From Megalopta genalis (taxonomy: Eukaryota > Arthropoda > Insecta > Hymenoptera > Halictidae): DNA of 64,000 nucleotides. The position numbers and the translations under genes were made by a program. Positions 1 to 13,170 of this stretch are shown here, piece after piece (positions within the stretch are counted from its first letter, which is position 1; each line of letters begins with the position of its first letter). Below the pieces are notes generated by a model, which saw only the letters and a list, made by a program, of their open reading frames with translations, had not been told where the DNA came from and did not search any database. The stretch is from NCBI RefSeq assembly GCF_051020955.1, contig NW_027476187.1, positions 124,001 through 188,000 of the forward strand, read 5' to 3'.

Positions 1-1530
1 TGATTTGCAACTAAATCATGTGTTTCGCATGGATTTGAAGCCAACTCGTTCGTTTCGCATGCAGTTGTAGCTTAATAATGTATATCACAAGTATTTGTAG
101 CTAAACCATTTGTTTTGCATGGATTTGAAGCTAAGCCTTCTACTTCGCATTCATTTGAAGCTAAATCATTTGTTTCGCATGGATTTGAATCTAAGCCTTG
201 TCCTTCGAATTGATTTGAAGCTAAATCATGTGTTTCGTATGGATTTGAAGCCAAACCTTCTACATCGAATTGATTTGAAGCTAAATCATGTGTCTCGCAT
301 GGAATTGAAGCTACCTCGTTTGTTCCTACAGTATTTAAAGCTATATCACTTATATCGCAAGTATTTGAAGCTAAAACATATGTGTCGCATGGATTTGAAG
401 CTGAACCTGCTACATCGCATTGATTTGAAGCTAAATCTTGTGTATCGCATGGATTTGAAGCTAAGTCGTTCGTATCGCATGCTGTTGTAGATTAATAATG
501 TATATCACAAGTATTTGTAGCTAAACCATTTGTTTTGCATGGATTTGAAGCTAAGCCTTCTACTTCGCATTCATTTGAAGCTAAATCATTTGTTTCGCAT
601 GGATTTGAAGCAAACCATCTACATCGCATTGATTTGCAGCTAAATCATGTGTTTTGCATGGATTTGAAGCTAACTCGTTCGTTTCGCATGCAGTTGTAGC
701 TTAATAATGTATATCACAAGTATTTGTAGCTAAACCATTTGTTTTGCATGGATTTGAAGCTAAGCCTTCCTCTTCGCATTCATTTGAAGCTAAATCATTT
801 GTTTCGCATCAATTTGAATCTAAGCCTTGTCCTTCGAATTGATTTGAAGCTAAATCATGCGTCTCGCATGGAATTGAAGCTACCTCGTTTGTTCCTACAG
901 TATTTAAAGCTATATCACTTATATAGCAAGTATTTGAAGCTAAAACATATGTGTCGCATGGATTTGAAGCTGAACCTACTACATCGCATTGATTTGAAGC
1001 TAAATCTTGTGTATCGCATGGATTTGAAGCTAAGTCGTTCGTTTCGCATGCAGTTGTAGCTTAATAATGTATATCACAAGTATTAGTAGCTAAACCATTT
1101 GTTTTGCATGGATTTGAAGCTAAGCCTTCTACTTCGCATTCATTTGAAGCTAAATCATTTGTTTCGCATGGATTTGAATTTAAGCCTTGTCCTTCGAATT
1201 GATTTGAAGCTAAATCATGTGTTTCGTATGTATTTGAAGCCAAATCTTCTACATCGAATAAATTTGAAGCTAACTCATGTGTCTCGCATGGAATTGAAGC
1301 TACCTCGTTTGTTCCTACAGTATTTAAAGCTATATCACTTATATCGCAAGTATTTGAAGCTAAAACATATGTGTCGCATGGATTTGAAGCTGAACCTACT
1401 ACATCGCATTGATTTGAAGCTAAATCTTGTGTATCGCATGGATTTGAAGCTAAACCTTCTACATCGCATTGGTTTGAAGCTAAATCATGTGAATCGCATG
1501 GATTTGAAGCTAACTCGTTCGTTTCACATG

Positions 1531-1950
1531 CAGTTGTAGCTAAATGATATATATCACAAGTATTTGTAGCTAAACCATTTGTTTTGCATGGATTTGAAGC
1601 TAAGCCTTCTACTTCGCATTCATTTGAAGCTAAATCATTTGTTTCCCATGGATTTGAAGCTAAGCCTTCTACATCACATTGATTTGCTGCTAAATCATGT
1701 GTTTCGCATGGATTTGAAGCTAACTCGTTCGTTTCGCATGCAGTTGTAGCTTACTAATGTATATCACAATTATTTGTACCTAAACCATTTGTTTTGCATA
1801 GATTTGAAGCCAAGCCTTCTACTTCGCATTCATTTGAAGCTAAATCATTTGTTTCGTATGGATTTGAAGCTAAGCCTTCTACATCACATTGATTTGCAGC
1901 TAAATCATGTGTTTCGCATGGATTTGAAGCTAACTCGTTCGTTTCACATG
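1531..1950 (+). repeat. Two adjacent 210-bp (7-monomer) cycles
   Basis: This is a clear example of the region I cycle. From 1,531 and again from about 1,741 the classes run in the same order: a cagttgtagc unit leading into tatatcacaa, then accatttgttttgcat, gccttctacttcgcatt, atcatttgtttc, gccttctacatcacatt, atcatgtgtttcgcatg and actcgttcgttt. The two cycles differ at scattered bases. Confidence 0.75.
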
Positions 1951-2538
1951 CAGTTGTAGCTTAATAATGTATATCACAAGTATTTGTAGCTAAACCATTT
2001 GTTTTGCATGGATTTGAAGCTAAGCCTTCTACTTCGCATTCATTTGAAGCTAAATCATTTGTTTCGCATGGATTTGAATCTAAGCCTTGTCCTTCGAATT
2101 GATTTGAAGCTAAATCATGTGTTTCGTATGGATTTGAAGCCAAACCTTCTACATCGAATTGATTTGAAGCTAAATCATGTGTCTCGCATGGAATTGAAGC
2201 TACCTCGTTTGTTCCTACAGTATTTAAAGCTATATCACTTATATCGCAAGTATTTGAAACTAAACATATGTGTCGCATGGATTTGAAGCTGAACCTACTG
2301 CATCGCATTGATTTGAAGCTAAATCTTGTGTATCGCATGGATTTGAAGCTAAACCTTCTACATCTTATTGGTTTGAAGCTAAATCATGTGAATCGCATGG
2401 ATTTGAAGCTAACTCGTTCGTTTCACATGCAGTTGTAGCTAAATGATATATATCACAAGTATTTGTAGCTAAACCATTTGTTTTGCATGGATTTGAAGCT
2501 AAGCCTTCTACTTCGCATTCATTTGAAGCTAAATCATT

Positions 2539-5500
2539 TGTTTCGCATGGATTTGAAGCTAAGACTTCTACATCACATTGATTTGCAGCTAAATCATGTG
2601 TTTCGCATGGATTTGAAGCTAACTCGTTCGTTTCGCATGCAGTTGTAGCTTAATAATGTATATCACAAGTATTTGTAGCTAAACCATTTGTTTTGCATGG
2701 GTTTGAAGCTAAGCCTTCTACTTCGCATTCATTTGAAGCTAAATCATTTGTTTCGCATGGATTTGAATCTAAGCCTTGTCCTTCGAATTGATTTGAAGCT
2801 AAATCATGTGTTTCGTATGGAGTTGTAGCCAAATCTTCTACATCGAATAAATTTGAAGCTAACTCATGTGTCTCGCATGGAATTGAAGCTACCTCGTTTG
2901 TTCCTACAGTATTTAAAGCTATATCACTTATATCGCAAGTATTTGAAGCTAAAACATATGTGTCGCATGGATTTGAAGCTAAGCCTTCTACATCGCATTG
3001 GTTTGAAGCTAAATCATGTGAATCGCGTGGATTTGAAGCTAACTCGTTCGTTTCACATGCAGTTGTAGCTAAATGATATATATCACAAGTATTTGAAGCT
3101 AAAACATATGTGTCGCATGGATTTGAAGCTGAACCTACTACATCGCATTGATTTGAAGCTAAATCTTGTGTATCGCATGGATTTAAAGCTAAACCTTCTA
3201 CATCGCATTGGTTTGAAGCTAAATCATGTGAATCGCATGGATTTGAAGCTAACTCGTTCGTTTCACATGCAGTTGTTGCTAAATGATATATATCACAAGT
3301 ATTTGTAGCTAAACCATTTGTTTTGCATGGATTTGAAGCTAAGCCTTCCACTTCGCATTCGTTTGAAGCTAAATCATTTGTTTCGCATGGATTTGAAGCT
3401 AAGCCTTGTCCTTCGAATTGATTTGAAGCTAAATCATGTGTTTCGTATGGATTTGAAGCCAAACCTTCTACATCGAATTGATTTGAAGCTAAATCATGTG
3501 TCTCGCATGGAATTGAAGCTACCTCGTTTGTTCCTACAGTATTTAAAGCTATATCACTTATATCGCAAGTATTTGAAGCTAAAACATATGTGTCGCATGG
3601 ATTTGAAGCTGAACCTACTACATCGCATTGATTTGAAGCTAAATCTTGTGTATCGCATGGATTTGAAGCTAAACCTTCTACATCGCATTGGTTTGAAGCT
3701 AAATCATGTGAATCGCATGGATTTGAAGCTAACTCGTTCGTTTCACATGCAGTTGTACCTAAATGATATATATCACAAGTATTAGTAGCGAAACCATTTG
3801 TTTTGCATGGATTTGAAGCTAAGCCTTCTACTTCGCATTCATTTGAAGCTAAATCATTTGATTCGCATGGATTTGAAGCTAAACCTTCTTCATTGCATTG
3901 ATTTGCATCTAAATCATGTGTTTCGCATAGATTTGAAGCTAACTCGTTCGTTGCGCATGCAGTAAAATCTAAATAACGTATATCACCAGTATTTGAAGCT
4001 AAACCATTTGTTTCGCATGGATTTGAAGCTAAGCCTTCTACTTCGCATTCATTTGAAGCTAACTCATTTGTTTCGCATGGAATTGTAGCTACCCTCGTTT
4101 GTTCCTCCTACTTTTGAAGCTATATCACTTATATCGCATGGATTTGAAGCTGAACATACCTCATCGCATTGATTTGAAGCTAAATCATTTGTTTCGCATG
4201 GATTTGAAGATAAGCCTTCTACATCACATTGATTTGCAGCTAAATCATGTGTTTCGCATGGATTTGAAGCCAACTCGTTCGTTTCGCATGCAGTTGTAGC
4301 TTAATAATGTATATCACAAGTATTTGCAGCTAAACCATTTGTTTTGCATGGATTTGAAGCTAAGCCTTCTACTTCGCATTCATTTGAAGCTAAATCATTT
4401 GTTTCGCATGGATTTGAAGCTAAACCTTCTTCATTGCATTGATTTGCAGCTAAATCATGTGTTTCGCATGGATTTGAAGCTAACTCGTTCGTTTCGCATG
4501 CAGTTGTAGCTTAATAATGTATATCACAAGAATTTGTAGCTAAACCATTTGTTTTGCATGGATTGAAGCTAAGCCTTCTACTTCGCATCCATTTGAAGCT
4601 AAATCATGTGTCTCGCATGGAATTGAAGCTACCTCGTTTGTTCCTACAGTATTTAAAGCTATATCACTTATATCGCAAGTATTTGAAGCTAAAACATATG
4701 TGTCGCATGGATTTGAAGCTGAACCTACTACATCGCATTGATTTGCAGCTAAATCATGTGTTTCGCATGGATTTGAAGCTAACTCGTACGTTTTGCATGC
4801 AGTTGTATCTTAATAATGTATATCACAAGTATTTGTAGCTAAACCATTTGTTTTGCATGGATTTGAAGCTAAGCCTTCTACTTCGCATTCATTTGAAGCT
4901 AAATCATTTGTTTCGCATGGATTTGAAGCTAAGCCTTCTACATCACATTGATTTGCAGCGAAATCATGTGTTTCGCATGGATTTGAAGCTAACTCGTTCG
5001 TTTCGCATGCAGTTGTAGCTTAATAATGTATATCACAAGTATTTGTAGCTAAATCATTTGTTTTGCATGGATTTGAAGCTAAGCCTTCTACTTCGCATTC
5101 ATTTGAATCTAAATCATTTGTTTCGCATGGATTTGAATCTAAGCCTTGTCCTTCGAATTGATTTGAAGCTAAATCATGTGTCTCGCATGGATTTGAAGCT
5201 ACCTCGTTTGTTCCTACAGTATTTAAATCTATATCACTTATATCGCAAGTATTTGAAGCTAAAACATATGTGTCGCGTGGATTTGAAGCTGAACCTACTA
5301 CATCGCATTGATTTGAAGCTAAATCTTGTGTATCGCATGGATTTGAAGCTAAACCTTCTACATCGCATTGGTTTGAAGCTAAATCATGTGAATCGCATGG
5401 ATTTGAAGCTAACTCGTCGTTTCGCATGCAGTTGTAGCTTAATAATGTATATCACAAGTATTTGTAGCTAAACCATTTGTTTTGCATGGATTTGAAGCTA

Positions 5501-6407
5501 AGCCTTCTACTTCGCATTCATTTGAAGCTAAATCATTTGTTTCGCATGGATCTGAAGCTAAGCCTTCTACATCACATTGATTTGCAGCTAAATCATGTGT
5601 TTCGCATGGATTTGAAGCTAACTCGTTCGTTTCGCATGCAGTTGTAGCTTAATAATGTATATCACAAGTATTTGTAGCTAAACCATTTGTTTTGCATGGA
5701 TTTGAAGCTAAGCCTTCTACTTCGCATTCATTTGAAGCTAAATCATGTGTCTCGCATGGAATTGAAGCTACCTCGTTTGTTCCTACAGTATTTAAAGCTA
5801 TATCACTTATATCGCAAGTATTTGAAGCTAAAACATATGTGTCGTATGGATTTGAAGCTGAACCTACTACATCGCATTGATTTGCAGCTAAATCATGTGT
5901 TTCGCATGGATTTGAAGCTAACTCGTTCGTTTCGCATGCAGGTGTAGCTTAATAATGTATATCACAAGTATTTGCAGCTAAACCATTTGTTTTGCATGGA
6001 TTTGAAGCTAAGCCTTCTACTTCGCATTCATTTGAAGCTAAATCATTTGTTTCGCATGGATTTGAAGCTAAACCTTCTTCATTGCATTGATTTGCAGCTA
6101 AATCATGTGTTTCGCATGGATTTGAAGCTAACTCGTTCGTTTCGCATGCAGTTGTAGCTTAATAATGTATATCACAAGAATTTGTAGCTAAACCAATTGT
6201 TTTGCATGGATTTGAAGCTAAGCCTTCTACTTCGCATCCATTTGAAGCTAAATCATGTGTCTCGCATGGAATTGAAGCTACCTCGTTTGTTCCTACAGTA
6301 TTTAAAGCTATATCACTTATATCGCAAGTGTTTGAAGCTAAAACATATGTGTCGCATGGATTTGAAGCTGAACCTACTACATCTCATTGATTTGCAGCTA
6401 AATCATG
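2539..6407 (+). repeat. 3.87-kb tandem duplication, copy 1
   Basis: This is the left copy of a duplication with a period of 3,869 bp (129 monomers less one base). The breakpoint is bracketed by comparing 2,521-2,562 with 6,390-6,431: identity begins at 2,539/6,408 and lies within shared monomer sequence. It contains an irregular mix of region I monomer classes. The only differences from copy 2 that I noticed are two indels in this copy: an extra c near 4,087 (accctcg) and a missing t near 5,418 (actcgtcgttt). Confidence 0.9.
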
Positions 6408-9400
6408 TGTTTCGCATGGATTTGAAGCTAAGACTTCTACATCACATTGATTTGCAGCTAAATCATGTGTTTCGCATGGATTTGAAGCTAACTCGTTCGT
6501 TTCGCATGCAGTTGTAGCTTAATAATGTATATCACAAGTATTTGTAGCTAAACCATTTGTTTTGCATGGGTTTGAAGCTAAGCCTTCTACTTCGCATTCA
6601 TTTGAAGCTAAATCATTTGTTTCGCATGGATTTGAATCTAAGCCTTGTCCTTCGAATTGATTTGAAGCTAAATCATGTGTTTCGTATGGAGTTGTAGCCA
6701 AATCTTCTACATCGAATAAATTTGAAGCTAACTCATGTGTCTCGCATGGAATTGAAGCTACCTCGTTTGTTCCTACAGTATTTAAAGCTATATCACTTAT
6801 ATCGCAAGTATTTGAAGCTAAAACATATGTGTCGCATGGATTTGAAGCTAAGCCTTCTACATCGCATTGGTTTGAAGCTAAATCATGTGAATCGCGTGGA
6901 TTTGAAGCTAACTCGTTCGTTTCACATGCAGTTGTAGCTAAATGATATATATCACAAGTATTTGAAGCTAAAACATATGTGTCGCATGGATTTGAAGCTG
7001 AACCTACTACATCGCATTGATTTGAAGCTAAATCTTGTGTATCGCATGGATTTAAAGCTAAACCTTCTACATCGCATTGGTTTGAAGCTAAATCATGTGA
7101 ATCGCATGGATTTGAAGCTAACTCGTTCGTTTCACATGCAGTTGTTGCTAAATGATATATATCACAAGTATTTGTAGCTAAACCATTTGTTTTGCATGGA
7201 TTTGAAGCTAAGCCTTCCACTTCGCATTCGTTTGAAGCTAAATCATTTGTTTCGCATGGATTTGAAGCTAAGCCTTGTCCTTCGAATTGATTTGAAGCTA
7301 AATCATGTGTTTCGTATGGATTTGAAGCCAAACCTTCTACATCGAATTGATTTGAAGCTAAATCATGTGTCTCGCATGGAATTGAAGCTACCTCGTTTGT
7401 TCCTACAGTATTTAAAGCTATATCACTTATATCGCAAGTATTTGAAGCTAAAACATATGTGTCGCATGGATTTGAAGCTGAACCTACTACATCGCATTGA
7501 TTTGAAGCTAAATCTTGTGTATCGCATGGATTTGAAGCTAAACCTTCTACATCGCATTGGTTTGAAGCTAAATCATGTGAATCGCATGGATTTGAAGCTA
7601 ACTCGTTCGTTTCACATGCAGTTGTACCTAAATGATATATATCACAAGTATTAGTAGCGAAACCATTTGTTTTGCATGGATTTGAAGCTAAGCCTTCTAC
7701 TTCGCATTCATTTGAAGCTAAATCATTTGATTCGCATGGATTTGAAGCTAAACCTTCTTCATTGCATTGATTTGCATCTAAATCATGTGTTTCGCATAGA
7801 TTTGAAGCTAACTCGTTCGTTGCGCATGCAGTAAAATCTAAATAACGTATATCACCAGTATTTGAAGCTAAACCATTTGTTTCGCATGGATTTGAAGCTA
7901 AGCCTTCTACTTCGCATTCATTTGAAGCTAACTCATTTGTTTCGCATGGAATTGTAGCTACCTCGTTTGTTCCTCCTACTTTTGAAGCTATATCACTTAT
8001 ATCGCATGGATTTGAAGCTGAACATACCTCATCGCATTGATTTGAAGCTAAATCATTTGTTTCGCATGGATTTGAAGATAAGCCTTCTACATCACATTGA
8101 TTTGCAGCTAAATCATGTGTTTCGCATGGATTTGAAGCCAACTCGTTCGTTTCGCATGCAGTTGTAGCTTAATAATGTATATCACAAGTATTTGCAGCTA
8201 AACCATTTGTTTTGCATGGATTTGAAGCTAAGCCTTCTACTTCGCATTCATTTGAAGCTAAATCATTTGTTTCGCATGGATTTGAAGCTAAACCTTCTTC
8301 ATTGCATTGATTTGCAGCTAAATCATGTGTTTCGCATGGATTTGAAGCTAACTCGTTCGTTTCGCATGCAGTTGTAGCTTAATAATGTATATCACAAGAA
8401 TTTGTAGCTAAACCATTTGTTTTGCATGGATTGAAGCTAAGCCTTCTACTTCGCATCCATTTGAAGCTAAATCATGTGTCTCGCATGGAATTGAAGCTAC
8501 CTCGTTTGTTCCTACAGTATTTAAAGCTATATCACTTATATCGCAAGTATTTGAAGCTAAAACATATGTGTCGCATGGATTTGAAGCTGAACCTACTACA
8601 TCGCATTGATTTGCAGCTAAATCATGTGTTTCGCATGGATTTGAAGCTAACTCGTACGTTTTGCATGCAGTTGTATCTTAATAATGTATATCACAAGTAT
8701 TTGTAGCTAAACCATTTGTTTTGCATGGATTTGAAGCTAAGCCTTCTACTTCGCATTCATTTGAAGCTAAATCATTTGTTTCGCATGGATTTGAAGCTAA
8801 GCCTTCTACATCACATTGATTTGCAGCGAAATCATGTGTTTCGCATGGATTTGAAGCTAACTCGTTCGTTTCGCATGCAGTTGTAGCTTAATAATGTATA
8901 TCACAAGTATTTGTAGCTAAATCATTTGTTTTGCATGGATTTGAAGCTAAGCCTTCTACTTCGCATTCATTTGAATCTAAATCATTTGTTTCGCATGGAT
9001 TTGAATCTAAGCCTTGTCCTTCGAATTGATTTGAAGCTAAATCATGTGTCTCGCATGGATTTGAAGCTACCTCGTTTGTTCCTACAGTATTTAAATCTAT
9101 ATCACTTATATCGCAAGTATTTGAAGCTAAAACATATGTGTCGCGTGGATTTGAAGCTGAACCTACTACATCGCATTGATTTGAAGCTAAATCTTGTGTA
9201 TCGCATGGATTTGAAGCTAAACCTTCTACATCGCATTGGTTTGAAGCTAAATCATGTGAATCGCATGGATTTGAAGCTAACTCGTTCGTTTCGCATGCAG
9301 TTGTAGCTTAATAATGTATATCACAAGTATTTGTAGCTAAACCATTTGTTTTGCATGGATTTGAAGCTAAGCCTTCTACTTCGCATTCATTTGAAGCTAA

Positions 9401-10276
9401 ATCATTTGTTTCGCATGGATCTGAAGCTAAGCCTTCTACATCACATTGATTTGCAGCTAAATCATGTGTTTCGCATGGATTTGAAGCTAACTCGTTCGTT
9501 TCGCATGCAGTTGTAGCTTAATAATGTATATCACAAGTATTTGTAGCTAAACCATTTGTTTTGCATGGATTTGAAGCTAAGCCTTCTACTTCGCATTCAT
9601 TTGAAGCTAAATCATGTGTCTCGCATGGAATTGAAGCTACCTCGTTTGTTCCTACAGTATTTAAAGCTATATCACTTATATCGCAAGTATTTGAAGCTAA
9701 AACATATGTGTCGTATGGATTTGAAGCTGAACCTACTACATCGCATTGATTTGCAGCTAAATCATGTGTTTCGCATGGATTTGAAGCTAACTCGTTCGTT
9801 TCGCATGCAGGTGTAGCTTAATAATGTATATCACAAGTATTTGCAGCTAAACCATTTGTTTTGCATGGATTTGAAGCTAAGCCTTCTACTTCGCATTCAT
9901 TTGAAGCTAAATCATTTGTTTCGCATGGATTTGAAGCTAAACCTTCTTCATTGCATTGATTTGCAGCTAAATCATGTGTTTCGCATGGATTTGAAGCTAA
10001 CTCGTTCGTTTCGCATGCAGTTGTAGCTTAATAATGTATATCACAAGAATTTGTAGCTAAACCAATTGTTTTGCATGGATTTGAAGCTAAGCCTTCTACT
10101 TCGCATCCATTTGAAGCTAAATCATGTGTCTCGCATGGAATTGAAGCTACCTCGTTTGTTCCTACAGTATTTAAAGCTATATCACTTATATCGCAAGTGT
10201 TTGAAGCTAAAACATATGTGTCGCATGGATTTGAAGCTGAACCTACTACATCTCATTGATTTGCAGCTAAATCATG
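6408..10276 (+). repeat. 3.87-kb tandem duplication, copy 2
   Basis: This is the right copy of the 3,869-bp duplication. Identity to copy 1 stops at about 10,300, where this copy continues with actcgttcg and copy 1 with agacttct. The right part overlaps the start of the 1.65/1.71-kb higher-order array, so two scales of amplification are nested here. Confidence 0.9.
6519..8141 (-). other. Longest open frame, 540 codons of decapeptide repeat; probably not a gene
   Basis: The minus strand stays open for 540 codons, all of them 10-residue repeats built on x-C-[DE]-[TVI]-x-x-L-A-S-N, such as PCETHDLASN, QCDVEGLASN, ECEVEGLASN and TCDISDIASN. Cys at position 2 and Leu-Ala-Ser at 7-9 are the most constant; one class (AGGTNEVASI) has Gly in place of Cys. 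The first codon is TTG, not ATG. There is no signal peptide, non-repeat terminus or splice context. It ends at a TAA that replaces a TTA Leu codon found in sister monomers. A 30-bp repeat opens long frames automatically, and plus-strand frames are open over much of the same DNA. Without independent evidence I regard coding as unlikely. The family is not one I recognise. Confidence 0.3.
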
Positions 10277-13170
10277 TGTTTCGCATGGATTTGAAGCTAA
10301 CTCGTTCGTTTTGCATGCAGTTGTATCTTAATAATGTATATCACAAGTATTTGTAGCTAAACCATTTGTTTTGCATGGATTGGAAGCTAAGCCTTCTACT
10401 TCGCATTCATTTGAAGCTAAATCATTTGTTTCGCATGGATTTGAAGCTAAGCCTTCTACATCACATTGATTTGCAGCGAAATCATGTGTTTCGCATGGAT
10501 TTGAAGCTAACTCGCTCGTTTCGCATGCAGTTGTAGCTTAATAATGTATATCACAAGTATTTGTAGCTAAATCATTTGTTTTGCATGGATTAGAAGCTAA
10601 GCATTCTACTTCGCATTCATTTGAAGCTAAATCATTTGTTTCGCATGGATTTGAATCTAAGCCTTGTCCTTCGAATTGATTTGAAGCTAAATCATGTGTT
10701 TCGTATGGATTTGATGCTAAACCTTCTACATCGAATTGATTTGAAGCTAAATCATGTGTCTCGCATGGATTTGAAGCTACCTCGTTTGTTCCTACAGTAT
10801 TTAAATCTATATCACTTATATCGCAAGTATTTGAAGCTAAAACATATGTGTCGCATGGATTTGAAGCTGAACCTACTACATCGCATTGATTTGAAGCTAA
10901 ATCTTGTGTATCGCATGGATTTGAAGCTAAACCTTCTACATCGCATTGGTTTGAAGCTAAATCATGTGAATCGCATGGATTTGAAGCTAACTCGTTCGTT
11001 TCGCATGCAGTTGTAGCTTAATAATGTATATCACAAGTATTTGTAGCTATACCATTTGTTTTGCATGGATTTGAAGCTAAGCCATCTACTTCGCATTCAT
11101 TTGAAGCTAAATCATTTGTTTCGCATGGATTTGAAGCTAAGCCTTCTACATCACATTGATTTGCAGCTAAATCATGTGTTTCGCATGGATTTGAAGCTAA
11201 CTCGTTCGTTTCGCATGCAGTTGTAGCTTAATAATGTATATCACAAGTATTTGTAGCTAAACCATTTGTTTTGCATGGATTTGAAGCTAAGCCTTCTACT
11301 TCGCATTCATTTGAAGCTAAATCATGTGTCTCGCATGGAATTGAAGCTACCTCGTTTGTTCCTACAGTATTTAAAGCTATATCACTTATATCGCAAGTAT
11401 TTGAAGCTAAAACATATGTGTCGTATGGATTTGAAGCTGAACCTACTACATCGCATTGATTTGCAGCTAAATCATGTGTTTCGCATGGATTTGAAGCTAA
11501 CTCGTTCGTTTCGCATGCAGGTGTAGCTTAATAATGTATATCACAAGTATTTGCAGCTAAACCATTTGTTTTGCATGGATTTGAAGCTAAGCCTTCTACT
11601 TCGCATTCATTTGAAGCTAAATCATTTGTTTCGCATGGACTTGAAGCTAAACCTTCTTCATTGCATTGATTTGCAGCTAAATCATGTGTTTCGCATGGAT
11701 TTGAAGCTAACTCGTTCGTTTCGCATGCAGTTGTAGCTTAATAATGTATATCACAAGAATTTGTAGCTAAACCAATTGTTTTGCATGGATTTGAAGCAAA
11801 GCCTTCTACTTCGCATCCATTTGAAGCTAAATCATGTGTCTCGCATGGAATTGAAGCTACCTCGTTTGTTCCTTCAGTATTTAAAGCTATATCACTTATA
11901 TCGCAAGTATTTGAAGCTAAAACATATGTGTCGCATGGATTTGAAGCTGAACCTACTACATCTCATTGATTTGCAGCTAAATCATGTGTTTCGCATGGAT
12001 TTGAAGCTAACTCGTTCGTTTTGCATGCAGTTGTATCTTAATAATGTATATCACAAGTATTTGTAGCTAAACCATTTGTTTTGCATGGATTGGAAGCTAA
12101 GCCTTCTACTTCGCATTCATTTGAAGCTAAATCATTTGTTTCGCATGGATTTGAAGCTAAGCCTTCTACATCACATTGATTTGCAGCGAAATCATGTGTT
12201 TCGCATGGATTTGAAGCTAACTCGCTCGTTTCGCATGCAGTTGTAGCTTAATAATGTATATCACAAGTATTTGTAGCTAAATCATTTGTTTTGCATGGAT
12301 TAGAAGCTAAGCATTCTACTTCGCATTCATTTGAAGCTAAATCATTTGTTTCGCATGGATTTGAATCTAAGCCTTGTCCTTCGAATTGATTTGAAGCTAA
12401 ATCATGTGTTTCGTATGGATTTGATGCTAAACCTACTACATCGAATTGATTTGAAGCTAAATCATGTGTCTCGCATGGATTTGAAGCTACCTCGTTTGTT
12501 CCTACAGTATTTAAATCTATATCACTTATATCGCAAGTATTTGAAGCTAAAACATATGTGTCGCATGGATTTGAAGCTGAACCTACTACATCGCATTGAT
12601 TTGAAGCTAAATCTTGTGTATCGCATGGATTTGAAGCTAAACCTTCTACATCGCATTGGTTTGTAGCTAAATCATGTGAATCGCATGGATTTGAAGCAAA
12701 CTCGTTCGTTTCGCATGCAGTTGTAGCTTATTAATGTATATCACAAGTATTTGTAGCTAAACCATTTGTTTTGCATGGATTTGAAGCTAAGCCATCTACT
12801 TCGCATTCATTTGAAGCTAAATCATTTGTTTCGCATGGATTTGAAGCTAAGCCTTCTACATCACATTGATTTGCAGCTAAATCATGTGTTTCGCATGGAT
12901 TTGAAGCTAACTCGTTCGTTTCGCATGCAGTTGTAGCTTAATAATGTATATCACAAGTATTTGTAGCTAAACCATTTGTTTTGCATGGATTTGAAGCTAA
13001 GCCTTCTACTTCGCATTCATTTGAAGCTAAATCATGTGTCTCGCATGGAATTGAAGCTACCTCGTTTGTTCCTACAGTATTTAAAGCTATATCACTTATA
13101 TCGCAAGTATTTGAAGCTAAAACATATGTGTCGCATGGATTTGAAGCTGAACCTACTACATCGCATTGAT
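8100..13170 (+). repeat. 1.65/1.71-kb higher-order repeat, three copies
   Basis: Copies run from about 8,100, 9,750 and 11,460. The first period is 1,650 bp and the next is 1,710 bp (57 monomers). The 60-bp difference is two extra monomers at about 10,681-10,740, which contain a distinctive ttgatgctaaacc variant. Landmark matches include 9,301/11,011, 9,556/11,266/12,976 and 10,621/12,331. Copies differ by scattered substitutions such as aaccttctac versus aacctactac. Confidence 0.85.
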
